A DNA stretch of 64,000 nucleotides from Pseudoips prasinana (lineage: Eukaryota; Arthropoda; Insecta; Lepidoptera; Nolidae), in assembly GCA_951640165.1 (NCBI GenBank), contig OX621266.1:7068001-7132000 (forward strand), written 5' to 3'. This document shows positions 13,284 to 19,950 of this stretch, one piece after another (position 1 is the stretch's first letter; each line of letters begins with the position of its first letter). Below the pieces are notes generated by a model that made no database searches, was not told the DNA's origin, and saw only the letters and a program-made list of their open reading frames with translations. The position numbers and the translations under genes are program-made.

Positions 13284-13758
13284 TCAAAAATTTATTATCT
13301 ATACACCATTTATTTAAACATATTACATTTTTTAAAGCACATATTTTATCATGATAAATACAACTATACACATCATGAGAATGTTCATATTTATTGTATA
13401 AGCTTAATAAATTAGGACAACCTTCATCTTCTAAATTATTTATATTATTATTATTCAAAATATTTTTTAACCATAACACTTTTTCTAAACCTTTGGTGTA
13501 AACACTTTTATCTCTTAAAATATCTACAATCAAATTTTGATGATTTGAGTAGGGCACAAATCCGTCTCTCCAGTATATCCTTCTATTACGTTCAATCCAA
13601 CTGACTTGTCGTTTTTCTGGTTTCGTCAAATCGTAAAATGGAAATGGTGGCTTAATTAAAAACACCTGAATTTTTTCATTCAATATTACAGCAAATTCTT
13701 TAACGATAAATTCATTTGTTTCTGTTTTGAAACCTTGAACATCTACAATGGCTGTCAT
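13279..13758 (-). CDS. Uncharacterised Polinton protein, 159 aa
   Basis: I do not recognise a firm function. The frame opens with an IVDVQGF stretch (residues 4-10), has a central YTKGLEK segment and ends with a Cys/His-containing SCIYHDKICALKNV stretch. This layout loosely recalls a degenerate RNase H-like or DEDD-exonuclease fold, but the usual acidic residues are not all there, so this is only a guess. The ATG overlaps the stop of the capsid gene (ATGA), making it the last member of a four-gene overlapping chain. Its own stop TAA overlaps an AATAAA hexamer (13278-13283), probably the polyA signal for the whole chain. Confidence 0.8.
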   Translation of the reverse strand: MTAIVDVQGFKTETNEFIVKEFAVILNEKIQVFLIKPPFPFYDLTKPEKRQVSWIERNRRIYWRDGFVPYSNHQNLIVDILRDKSVYTKGLEKVLWLKNILNNNNINNLEDEGCPNLLSLYNKYEHSHDVYSCIYHDKICALKNVICLNKWCIDNKFLK

Positions 13759-14960
13759 GATAATCTGCGCACTATGTTACTTAAAGGTTTATATTCCACA
13801 AGCCGATCGTTAATAATTAAACAATATCCAGTTGTGTGATCTGGTATTGGCGCTGAACATTCAATCTCCAACCGTACATCTACGGGGCCTGTTTTCAAAC
13901 TATCGTTTTGTCTTGAACAGTCTATAATAAAGAGAGGGGCCTTCTCCTTGAAATCAATCAAATTAAGCAAGGGGTCTGCAGGACAGTTGTAATACGACTG
14001 ACGAAATTTCACGTACATTTCATATAATATATTGTATTTGTTCTCAGAAAAATTTAAGCTTAGAGGCTCGTAAGGATAATACTGTGAATTCAAAAATAGT
14101 GTTACGTTAGTAACCCCACAGTGATCAAACAAAGAACTGTCTTTGGTTTTATTATTTTTTCTGTTGGTTTGCAAGCAAAAAATTACATACCGAGGTTTCT
14201 CTAATTGCGATGCAGTCTTAACTGACCAAGAATGTTTTGTAGTTTTAGGGAGCAAAGGATACTCATATAAATCCCAATTTCGAAACGCTATTTGAATAGG
14301 TTTATCTCTTTCCAAGTGTTTTAGTAGTGTCAGTCGTTCACGGTCTGACACTTTTATATGTGGTACACGCCATTGCAATCTTTGTATGTCTATTTGAAAA
14401 TGCGCAATATCATCAGTTGCTATGATACTGTTTAAATTAGAGTTACTTCTATTCAAAATAAGTTCATGTTTACAATTTATCACAATTTTATTGTAATCCT
14501 CCGCAAATCCTAAAATCTTATTAAGAGGTACAATAGCACTAAAATGACCATCACTTTTGAATCCATCTATGTTCCAACCCCACAAAGCAGCAACTTTATT
14601 TTCTCCATCATTCATTGAAACGTATGACTTTATTGTCGACGTTATTCCAGAATTTTTAATGCGATCTATTTCAATGCCATTTATTTCGTATCTGATATCT
14701 TGAAACAAAAACATAACAGGGTTGTTACTGAACGTAATATTTTTCTTAATCGGTTTTCCATCTTTGTCGAAGAACTTTGCTTGACCCTCGACGTAAATTG
14801 AACTGGCTGATGGTAACACGTATATGTCTTGTTGGTGTATGGGAATTCTGATTTCATCGTTTTCTCTAAAGCTGTTAGTGTAGGGATTGTATGTGTGGAC
14901 TTCATAGCTTTCAATCGAACTATCGAAGTGAGGTAATTCAGTAATTTGTAGTATATTCAT
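13755..14960 (-). CDS. Major capsid protein (double jelly-roll, hexon-like), 401 aa
   Basis: Size, composition and place (directly after penton and small basic protein, before the left end) fit the Polinton/adintovirus major capsid protein, a double jelly-roll that forms the hexon-like capsomer. It is beta-rich, with no signal peptide and no long hydrophobic segment. A VAALWGWN stretch near residues 122-129 is reminiscent of insect Polinton capsid proteins. The start ATG overlaps the stop of the small basic gene (ATGA), and its stop TGA overlaps the start of the next gene in the same way. Uninterrupted over its full length, so probably functional. Assignment rests on gene order and family resemblance rather than a catalytic signature. 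Confidence 0.85.
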   Translation of the reverse strand: MNILQITELPHFDSSIESYEVHTYNPYTNSFRENDEIRIPIHQQDIYVLPSASSIYVEGQAKFFDKDGKPIKKNITFSNNPVMFLFQDIRYEINGIEIDRIKNSGITSTIKSYVSMNDGENKVAALWGWNIDGFKSDGHFSAIVPLNKILGFAEDYNKIVINCKHELILNRSNSNLNSIIATDDIAHFQIDIQRLQWRVPHIKVSDRERLTLLKHLERDKPIQIAFRNWDLYEYPLLPKTTKHSWSVKTASQLEKPRYVIFCLQTNRKNNKTKDSSLFDHCGVTNVTLFLNSQYYPYEPLSLNFSENKYNILYEMYVKFRQSYYNCPADPLLNLIDFKEKAPLFIIDCSRQNDSLKTGPVDVRLEIECSAPIPDHTTGYCLIINDRLVEYKPLSNIVRRLS

Positions 14961-15103
14961 ACTTTAAAACCTAAAGTTTTAAGAAAAGCTTTATTTGCTT
15001 CACTCAATTTCTTCACTTTTTTCTTACGTCTATGCTCCTTAATGGTCGTAGATGGAATAAGACGTTTGATTTTCACAGGAGTGTTTTTATAATATACTAT
15101 CAT
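14957..15103 (-). CDS. Small basic protein, 48 aa
   Basis: A short frame between penton and major capsid genes. It is rich in Lys and Arg (an RRKKKVKK cluster near residues 25-32) and ends with a KLSEANKAFLKTLGFKV tail. Its ATG overlaps the penton stop (ATGA) and its TGA overlaps the capsid start (ATGA), which strongly suggests it is real and translated from the same message. The charge suggests a DNA-condensing or capsid-lining virion peptide, by analogy with small core proteins of adenovirus-like viruses. That role is inferred. Confidence 0.8.
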   Translation of the reverse strand: MIVYYKNTPVKIKRLIPSTTIKEHRRKKKVKKLSEANKAFLKTLGFKV

Positions 15104-15510
15104 TTTGATTTTCGTAAATGAAGGCGTAATTGAATATGTTCTTCACCAAAGTTAATACAGTTACCAAGTTGATCAACAATCTTAACAGATATAGATGGAA
15201 TCATATTTTTGTTCACTGGGAAGTAAATAACGTTCTGGGGTATTTCTGTGTAGCCGTGACTTGAAGCAGTTTCAGATATGAATTCATGAACAAAATGAGT
15301 CGGTAATCCGTTGTAATATGAACCGTGCACAAGATCACATTCGATTCTGATTACAGCTGTTAAACTGCTGTTATTAACGGGCACATTCGGTCTTGTTTTT
15401 ACTGAAAAGTATAGTAAACCGCACTCGTATTGATCAGATAAATGAAGAGGTGGTTGAAAATACGAGACCAGTTCTGATTTATTTCCAGAGATGGTAACCG
15501 TTGTAGACAT
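15100..15510 (-). CDS. Minor capsid protein (penton-like single jelly-roll), 136 aa
   Basis: A beta-rich protein with the size and position of the Polinton penton, including a late YFPVNKNMIPSISVKIVDQL-type region and a charged C-terminal strand (LRLHLRKSK). It would form the pentameric vertex of the virion. The start lies about 10 nt after a predicted initiator (TCAGT), so the 5' leader would be very short. It is the first gene of a chain of four linked by ATGA overlaps. The protease gene ends 33 nt upstream. Confidence 0.85.
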   Translation of the reverse strand: MSTTVTISGNKSELVSYFQPPLHLSDQYECGLLYFSVKTRPNVPVNNSSLTAVIRIECDLVHGSYYNGLPTHFVHEFISETASSHGYTEIPQNVIYFPVNKNMIPSISVKIVDQLGNCINFGEEHIQLRLHLRKSK

Positions 15511-15518
15511 GCTTGCAT

Positions 15519-15551
15519 ACTGAACTCTTTTAAATGATCCTGCTTATTTTA
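15519..15551 (-). promoter_or_regulatory. Core promoter for the capsid gene chain
   Basis: The minus strand has TAAAATAAG (15551-15543), then TTCAGT with the TCAGT at 15523-15519, placing the A of the initiator exactly 30 nt from the start of the TATA-like box. The box overlaps the stop codon and AATAAA (15548-15553) of the protease gene. The predicted start is 15521, 11 nt before the penton ATG. Confidence 0.55.
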
Positions 15552-15918
15552 TTTCTTGATTATACCAAAAGTTCTTTAAGAAATTTAAACATAGATGTCC
15601 ACAGTTGAAGGGGTGATCACGTTGTATATTTTCATAATTATATTGAATGTTAGAACCTACATATTTTATAAATTCCTTTGGAGGTTTAAGATTTCCATAA
15701 CTGTCGAAATACTCGACATAATCATTATATTTTGCATAGGCTACCCAATGAGAACCAGGATTTTTAGAACTATCTAAATTAATAACCCCGCATTCTTTTT
15801 TATATGGATATTTAGGGAGCTCATCTCTCATAAAGACACCTCTAAAATAAGGTATTCTATTTCCATACTTTAAAATGTCAAAGTTAGTTAAGGCCCGTTT
15901 GGGTAGCCGATATCTTAG
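15544..15918 (-). CDS. Adenain-like cysteine protease, probably made by -1 frameshift
   Basis: Resembles the adenovirus-type maturation protease (family C5) of Polintons. It has SHWVAY with the catalytic His, YFDSYG with the acidic residue, and FNCGHLC with the nucleophile Cys, in the right order and spacing. The first in-frame ATG (15831) falls inside a conserved-looking block (FRGVFMRDELP), leaving about 29 further conserved-looking codons upstream that have no ATG. Those codons begin exactly where the -1 frame leaves the end of the PLA2/pX gene at an A-AAA-AAC heptamer. So the protease is probably made as a C-terminal extension of PLA2/pX; the alternatives are a start at 15831 or a frameshift mutation. 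It would process virion precursors. Confidence 0.8.
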   Translation of the reverse strand, partial: LRYRLPKRALTNFDILKYGNRIPYFRGVFMRDELPKYPYKKECGVINLDSSKNPGSHWVAYAKYNDYVEYFDSYGNLKPPKEFIKYVGSNIQYNYENIQRDHPFNCGHLCLNFLKNFWYNQEIK

Positions 15919-16691
15919 TTTTTTTCTTTTGATATGAAAATTCCAAGGCCGCCCTTATGTGGTTTAAGGTGTAGTCCTTTCCCAATACATAGAGCTTCCA
16001 TTTTATCATTGTGTCTCCTCGATTCCTCATACAGCTTTTTAGCCATTTTGAATTCATTTATGGTTTTGGCAATACCAGCTACACCGCCTGCTAAAGCTCC
16101 CGCTGCTGATAATCCCGCAAAAATAGGAATCAAAGGTAGTACTCCCCCAGTTTTTGGAATAGGAATAACACGAGGGAGCTTAATCGATGAATCATTAGCT
16201 AATTCTCTAGTAGCGGCAATAGCTAATTCTATAGCCATTTTCTTACTCTTAGGTTTTAATTTTTTTATGTGTCTTTTTGCTTTTGTAATAACAGTTTTTA
16301 ATTTACTTTTTAATCCTTTTCCAGATGTAACTTTTGGAGAACGCCTTTTCCTCAAACCAGAACCAGTTTTAATTTTTGCCGACATAGCCTTGCTTACTAA
16401 GCGTGCCGCGAGTTTTTCGCCCATACTAGCATCGGAAGCAACCGCTCGCTGTTTTGCCATTTTTAACAAAATTAAATCAGCCTTATGTCGATCTTTCAAG
16501 TTTGATGACTTGTGATATGCAATATCGTGATCTTTGCAAAATTCGTCCAACTTATTTACACCGTTATCTCCTTGTGCAAGTCTTTTTATTAATTTAGTAC
16601 CAGGACCGCAGTAATTATATCCTGGTAAGTGCAATTCAAATGGTAAATTATTAATAAGCCAATTGAGAAGACTACTCTCTCCAAAACACAT
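15915..16691 (-). CDS. Parvoviral-type phospholipase A2 / pX-like virion protein, 258 aa
   Basis: Residues about 23-60 carry a viral secreted-type PLA2 signature: the calcium loop YNYCGPG (25-31) followed by FCKDHDIAY (51-59) with the His-Asp catalytic pair. Such domains let incoming parvoviruses breach endosomes, and adintovirus-like elements carry them. The middle is very basic (about 115-155). Near residues 183-215 is a small-residue hydrophobic stretch (LPLIPIFAGLSAAGAL and onward), typical of pX/pVI-like minor virion proteins. ATG 16691 lies 9 nt after a predicted TCAGT initiator. The gene ends in a candidate frameshift site leading to the protease. Confidence 0.88.
   Translation of the reverse strand: MCFGESSLLNWLINNLPFELHLPGYNYCGPGTKLIKRLAQGDNGVNKLDEFCKDHDIAYHKSSNLKDRHKADLILLKMAKQRAVASDASMGEKLAARLVSKAMSAKIKTGSGLRKRRSPKVTSGKGLKSKLKTVITKAKRHIKKLKPKSKKMAIELAIAATRELANDSSIKLPRVIPIPKTGGVLPLIPIFAGLSAAGALAGGVAGIAKTINEFKMAKKLYEESRRHNDKMEALCIGKGLHLKPHKGGLGIFISKEKN
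15918..15924 (-). promoter_or_regulatory. Candidate -1 ribosomal frameshift heptamer A-AAA-AAC
   Basis: In the PLA2/pX frame the last codons are GAA AAA AAC TAA, so the heptamer A-AAA-AAC sits in the correct phase for -1 slippage, one codon before the stop. Reading on in -1 enters the protease frame without a stop. About 9 nt downstream GGCTACCC and GGGCC could pair in a small GC-rich hairpin. A larger pseudoknot was not modelled. Confidence 0.6.
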
Positions 16692-16697
16692 TATAAG

Positions 16698-16731
16698 ACT
16701 GATGATTCCGGTTTGAATACTTTAATAAATA
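16698..16731 (-). promoter_or_regulatory. Core promoter for the PLA2/protease unit
   Basis: The minus strand has TATTTATT (16731-16724) and, 31 nt on, TCAGTC (16702-16697) whose A at 16700 is the predicted start. The resulting 5' leader is about 9 nt. Confidence 0.5.
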
Positions 16732-16763
16732 GTTATGCGATTCGAGTTTGTTGTTAATATTAT

Positions 16764-17699
16764 TTATAATATTACATTCGATTTATCAATCCAACTGCTT
16801 TCAGCTGAAGACAACCCCAACCATTTTACTAAAACTCTGTTACCTTTTCTTCTAAGAACTTTCTCAACTAGATATACATTGGGATGTTTTGTTTTTTGAA
16901 GTTCTTGTGTATAAAATGCGCCTAAAATAGGGTGACCTCTGATAGTATCTTCAATTAAGTAAGTTATGGGAGTTGTTTTTTGTATTTTACGAATTTTAAA
17001 TATTTCTGTTGACCAGTTGGGAGTGTAACCTTTTTCAAATGTTCCTTTGTATTTACTGATACGCACATAATCACCTACTTTGTATTTGCTTTTTAAATTA
17101 TATTTTTTTAGCAACTTTAAATACCTTTCTAATATATTTTTTTTATTAATATTGTCCACATTAGCAGGGATTTCATTAATAGTGCGATGGTGAGTGTGAT
17201 TGTATTTGTAAATAACATCATTTAGAGTATTATTTATCCAATTGTAATTGCCTTTTAAACTAAATTCCTTATAAACTTTAGATTTCAGTGTCCTGATAAA
17301 TCGTTCAACTATTGAAGCCTTTTTTGTTGAGAAGGTTGAATAATGGTTAATATTATATGATTTCATAAGCTTCTGAAATTTGTTATTATAAAATTCTGCT
17401 CCATTATCCGTTTGCAGATTTTTAGGAACACGCCCTTTATCCAACAAAGTTTTGAAAGAGTTACACACATCTTCTTTGGTTTTACTTCTCATTGGAAAGG
17501 CCCAAGCATATTTCGAAAATGTATCAATAATGGCAAGAATATATCTGTAATTTTTATTTTCTTTTGAAATTGACTGCATATCAATTAAGTCTGCTTGCCA
17601 CAAGTCATCTATATCTTTCATGATAACATGTCTTCGTGGATAGTTCACCCTCGCATTTTTATGAATTTCGTTTACCACGTCAGCTTTGCTCATGTTCAC
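16764..17699 (-). CDS. Polinton integrase (RVE superfamily) with C-terminal chromodomain, 311 aa
   Basis: Retroviral-type integrase core: D37 (WQADLID), D98 (LQTDNGAEF) and E132 (SIVERFIR) form the catalytic triad. The second spacing is 33 residues rather than the textbook 35. The C-terminus (about 273-311) is a chromodomain-like module (YLVEKVL, VLVKWLG, SSWIDKSNV). It would join the element ends to target DNA, producing the 6-bp duplication seen here; the chromodomain may steer it to heterochromatin, consistent with its residence in a satellite array. The frame is intact. Promoter elements lie 37-67 nt upstream. Confidence 0.95.
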   Translation of the reverse strand: MNMSKADVVNEIHKNARVNYPRRHVIMKDIDDLWQADLIDMQSISKENKNYRYILAIIDTFSKYAWAFPMRSKTKEDVCNSFKTLLDKGRVPKNLQTDNGAEFYNNKFQKLMKSYNINHYSTFSTKKASIVERFIRTLKSKVYKEFSLKGNYNWINNTLNDVIYKYNHTHHRTINEIPANVDNINKKNILERYLKLLKKYNLKSKYKVGDYVRISKYKGTFEKGYTPNWSTEIFKIRKIQKTTPITYLIEDTIRGHPILGAFYTQELQKTKHPNVYLVEKVLRRKGNRVLVKWLGLSSAESSWIDKSNVIL

Positions 17700-17700
17700 A

Positions 17701-17740
17701 ATTCAGTATACTTGTCTTGAACTCAGCTATTATACTGAAT
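17701..17740. repeat. Inverted repeat ATTCAGTATA ... TATACTGAAT at the integrase start
   Basis: Perfect 10-base arms (17701-17710 and 17731-17740) with a 20-nt spacer flank the predicted integrase leader. The right arm contains the initiator. It could be an operator or chance palindromy. Confidence 0.6.
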
Positions 17741-17766
17741 AAAAAGCATGTTATTATGACTATTTA
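17734..17766 (-). promoter_or_regulatory. Core promoter for the integrase gene
   Basis: The minus strand has TAAATAG (17766-17760) directly after the TAA stop of the DUF8207-like gene, then TCAGT (17738-17734) with its A exactly 30 nt downstream. An AATAAA for the upstream gene overlaps the same bases. TTCAGTATAAT here is repeated in front of the DUF8207-like gene. Confidence 0.55.
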
Positions 17767-18693
17767 TTATTTAATTATATCAGCTTCTTTTAATTCTTCG
17801 ATTATTGATAAAATTTCATTATCATGGTTTGTATTATTATTACCAGCATCTCGGGAAGCAATCAATAATTTCAATCTGTCAACCAGTTCGTTAGGATCAT
17901 CCCAATATACCAAGTCTGTGTTATTTTTGTATTTCTTTAGCGTTGGTAAGCCTCCTCCAAATTTAGTGATAATATTATTGTTTAACGATTCAGAAAACAA
18001 TGGTCTAATTATTTCACGATATTTTATACCTTTATCGCCTCTAATTTGTCCATTAGAATCGAAATCTCTCTTATGAGCATTTGTATAATGCAACATGTCT
18101 TTATAGACAAGCTTATCTTTGCTCGATATTAGTTTCAAATCAGGTTTTCTTCGAAGTAAAAGTTCTTTTAAACCAGGGGTTAAATTGTAGCTTTTGTCAC
18201 CAACTTTAATTAAAATGACATTGTCATCATTCACGCTATCTATTTTAGAAAATGAAACCATTGAATTACCCATTAGTAATTTTTTGTTTGCACTCCTTAT
18301 TCCAAATGGTATATTTACCCCATCATAAATATCATGGATATCACAACCCTCTAATGACATTTCTAAATCTTTCAGTAATTCTGTCTGGGGAGACTTTTTA
18401 ACGAACTGCACAGAATTCAGTTCTGGATCGCAGCATTCTTCAAACTTTGTAGATGAGCTAGTATTAATGTCATCCAATTCCATGTCTTCAAAATTAGAGT
18501 GTGTATTTTCTAAATTTTGTATTTTTTCTATTGTTTTGTTCGAATCAACTAGGGTTTTAAGGGGATCTGTGACAGGTTTTAACATTTTGTTAAGTGACAA
18601 GTTCATTGAGTGTTCCTGGTTTTTAATTTGCTTTATTTTATTCTTTATGGAGTCTACAGACTTCATTAATTCTATTTTAATATTTTTCTCCAT
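17767..18693 (-). CDS. DUF8207-like Polinton protein, 308 aa
   Basis: The C-terminal third (GGGLPTLKKYKNNTDLVYWD and following, about residues 242-308) matches my recollection of the DUF8207 family, often found in invertebrate Maverick-type elements; molecular function is unknown. The N-terminal 70 residues are Lys-rich and probably coiled coil, followed by an acidic Ser-rich linker (about 70-95). No membrane segment. It lies between packaging ATPase and integrase and has its own TATA/initiator pair, so it may be a virion or assembly factor. The domain name is from memory without a search. Confidence 0.8.
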   Translation of the reverse strand: MEKNIKIELMKSVDSIKNKIKQIKNQEHSMNLSLNKMLKPVTDPLKTLVDSNKTIEKIQNLENTHSNFEDMELDDINTSSSTKFEECCDPELNSVQFVKKSPQTELLKDLEMSLEGCDIHDIYDGVNIPFGIRSANKKLLMGNSMVSFSKIDSVNDDNVILIKVGDKSYNLTPGLKELLLRRKPDLKLISSKDKLVYKDMLHYTNAHKRDFDSNGQIRGDKGIKYREIIRPLFSESLNNNIITKFGGGLPTLKKYKNNTDLVYWDDPNELVDRLKLLIASRDAGNNNTNHDNEILSIIEELKEADIIK

Positions 18694-18738
18694 GTTGTGC
18701 CTATTATAACAACTGTATGAAGCTAAAGAACAAATTAT

Positions 18739-18771
18739 ACTGAATTTGACTTTGCATGTTAATTACTTATA
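18739..18771 (-). promoter_or_regulatory. Core promoter for the DUF8207-like gene
   Basis: The minus strand has TATAAG (18771-18766) and TCAGT (18743-18739) with its A at 18741, exactly 30 nt from the box. The ATG follows 48 nt later. Confidence 0.6.
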
Positions 18772-18783
18772 TGTACATATCAG

Positions 18784-19470
18784 TCAGTCAAATTTAAAAA
18801 ACATATCAAAATTCTGTCTGTACCTCCCGTTATTTAATGACGATTCTTTATTAATAAGTAGAAAATTATAAGGTTTACTCCAAACAGTTTGACAAAGATT
18901 TCTGAACTCTTTCCATTGTAAATCAGAACTAACATGCTCTTCATAAATATGCTTTAAATTCACATCATCTTGTTTGAATATAATAAGAAAATTAACATTA
19001 TCACGTAACAATTGCTTCGGAATTTTAGAATAAGTTTGAGATAAATAGAAACAATCTATTTGTTTATGTCTACCCATGCAGAAATAATTGCGGATATTTA
19101 TTTGATTTTCACAAGCAACATCATCGAAAATAAATACAGAATTTGTTAAAGCTTCACTCGGAGATATGACATCTTTATCATCATTGAACTCGTAAAAGTT
19201 AATCTGTGGCACTCTTTTTAATACTTCGGTCAAGAAACGATATTTCGGTTGAAAAGAAGTTTTCGAGTAAAGATAAAGATTTTTAAATTTGAGTCCATTT
19301 TCATGCAGTAGTAAACTAATCATAACATTCGTTTTACCACAGTTTGATGGACCGCATATTATACAGCGCACGATATTTGGCAATAAAGCGCTATGTCTGA
19401 TGTGTTGATAACAGTCACTTAATCTTATATTATTAACACTGAGAGATATGGGTTGTTTGATCAACTTCAT
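18784..19470 (-). CDS. FtsK/HerA-type DNA packaging ATPase, 228 aa
   Basis: P-loop ATPase with Walker A GPSNCGKT (about residues 40-47) and Walker B VFIFDDV (about 112-118), the organisation of the A32-like packaging ATPases of Polintons. It would pump the genome into preformed capsids. An upstream in-frame ATG exists at 19494, but a TATA box at 19512-19505 predicts a transcript start near 19480, so I choose the ATG at 19470 (MKLIKQ). Length is typical. It sits upstream of the DUF8207-like gene on the same strand. Confidence 0.92.
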   Translation of the reverse strand: MKLIKQPISLSVNNIRLSDCYQHIRHSALLPNIVRCIICGPSNCGKTNVMISLLLHENGLKFKNLYLYSKTSFQPKYRFLTEVLKRVPQINFYEFNDDKDVISPSEALTNSVFIFDDVACENQINIRNYFCMGRHKQIDCFYLSQTYSKIPKQLLRDNVNFLIIFKQDDVNLKHIYEEHVSSDLQWKEFRNLCQTVWSKPYNFLLINKESSLNNGRYRQNFDMFFKFD

Positions 19471-19504
19471 AGTGTATATTAACCTTATTACCACTTATAG
19501 TACA

Positions 19505-19528
19505 CTTATATACTCGTTACTACGAGTA
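19505..19528 (-). promoter_or_regulatory. TATA box of the packaging ATPase gene, with overlapping palindrome
   Basis: The minus strand reads TATATAAG at 19512-19505. Immediately upstream and overlapping it is a 6-bp-arm inverted repeat TACTCG-n6-CGAGTA (19511-19528), which looks operator-like. Confidence 0.6.
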
Positions 19529-19950
19529 CATCAACCTCATCATAAAGCAAGCATGAACTTAAATTTGATGATGAAGATGATGTTTAGGAATAAAAGTCCA
19601 TTGTTTGAGACATAACATTTTATTATAAGTTCATAGTAATAGTAGGCTAATATATTTATTTATAGTACATACCTTATTCTAAAGTAATTATCATACATCA
19701 TTTCTATACAATACATTAATTTATTCTTATTCTAGTATTTTATATCATATTTTCAAATAATAATAATAATAGTTTATTGTGGAACAAAAACATACATAAC
19801 AATATTACTTAAAACGAAGATAACAGCAATAGTATTATGAACTGTGTTGCTGCTATAAATAAATATAATTTAGAACAGGTGGATTACATATTAATTGGTT
19901 CTTAATTTAAACGTAATAAGAACAAAAAAACAAGTTTAACGAACACTGGT
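19529..19950. other. AT-rich intergenic region, no gene seen
   Basis: Separates the polymerase 3' end from the ATPase promoter. On the minus strand it contains several AATAAA-like hexamers (for example in CACAATAAACTA near 19780) likely to end the polymerase transcript. No open frame of interest on either strand. Confidence 0.6.

Noticed and set aside
15934..16515. 193-codon plus-strand frame opposite the PLA2/pX gene
   Set aside because: Antisense shadow of a well-supported gene; no domain.
17636..18076. 146-codon plus-strand frame opposite the DUF8207-like gene
   Set aside because: Antisense shadow spanning the integrase start and the DUF8207-like C-terminus; no domain.
19494..19494. Upstream ATG for the packaging ATPase
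   Set aside because: Only about 10 nt from the TATA box, so it would lie upstream of the expected transcript start; the ATG at 19470 fits better.
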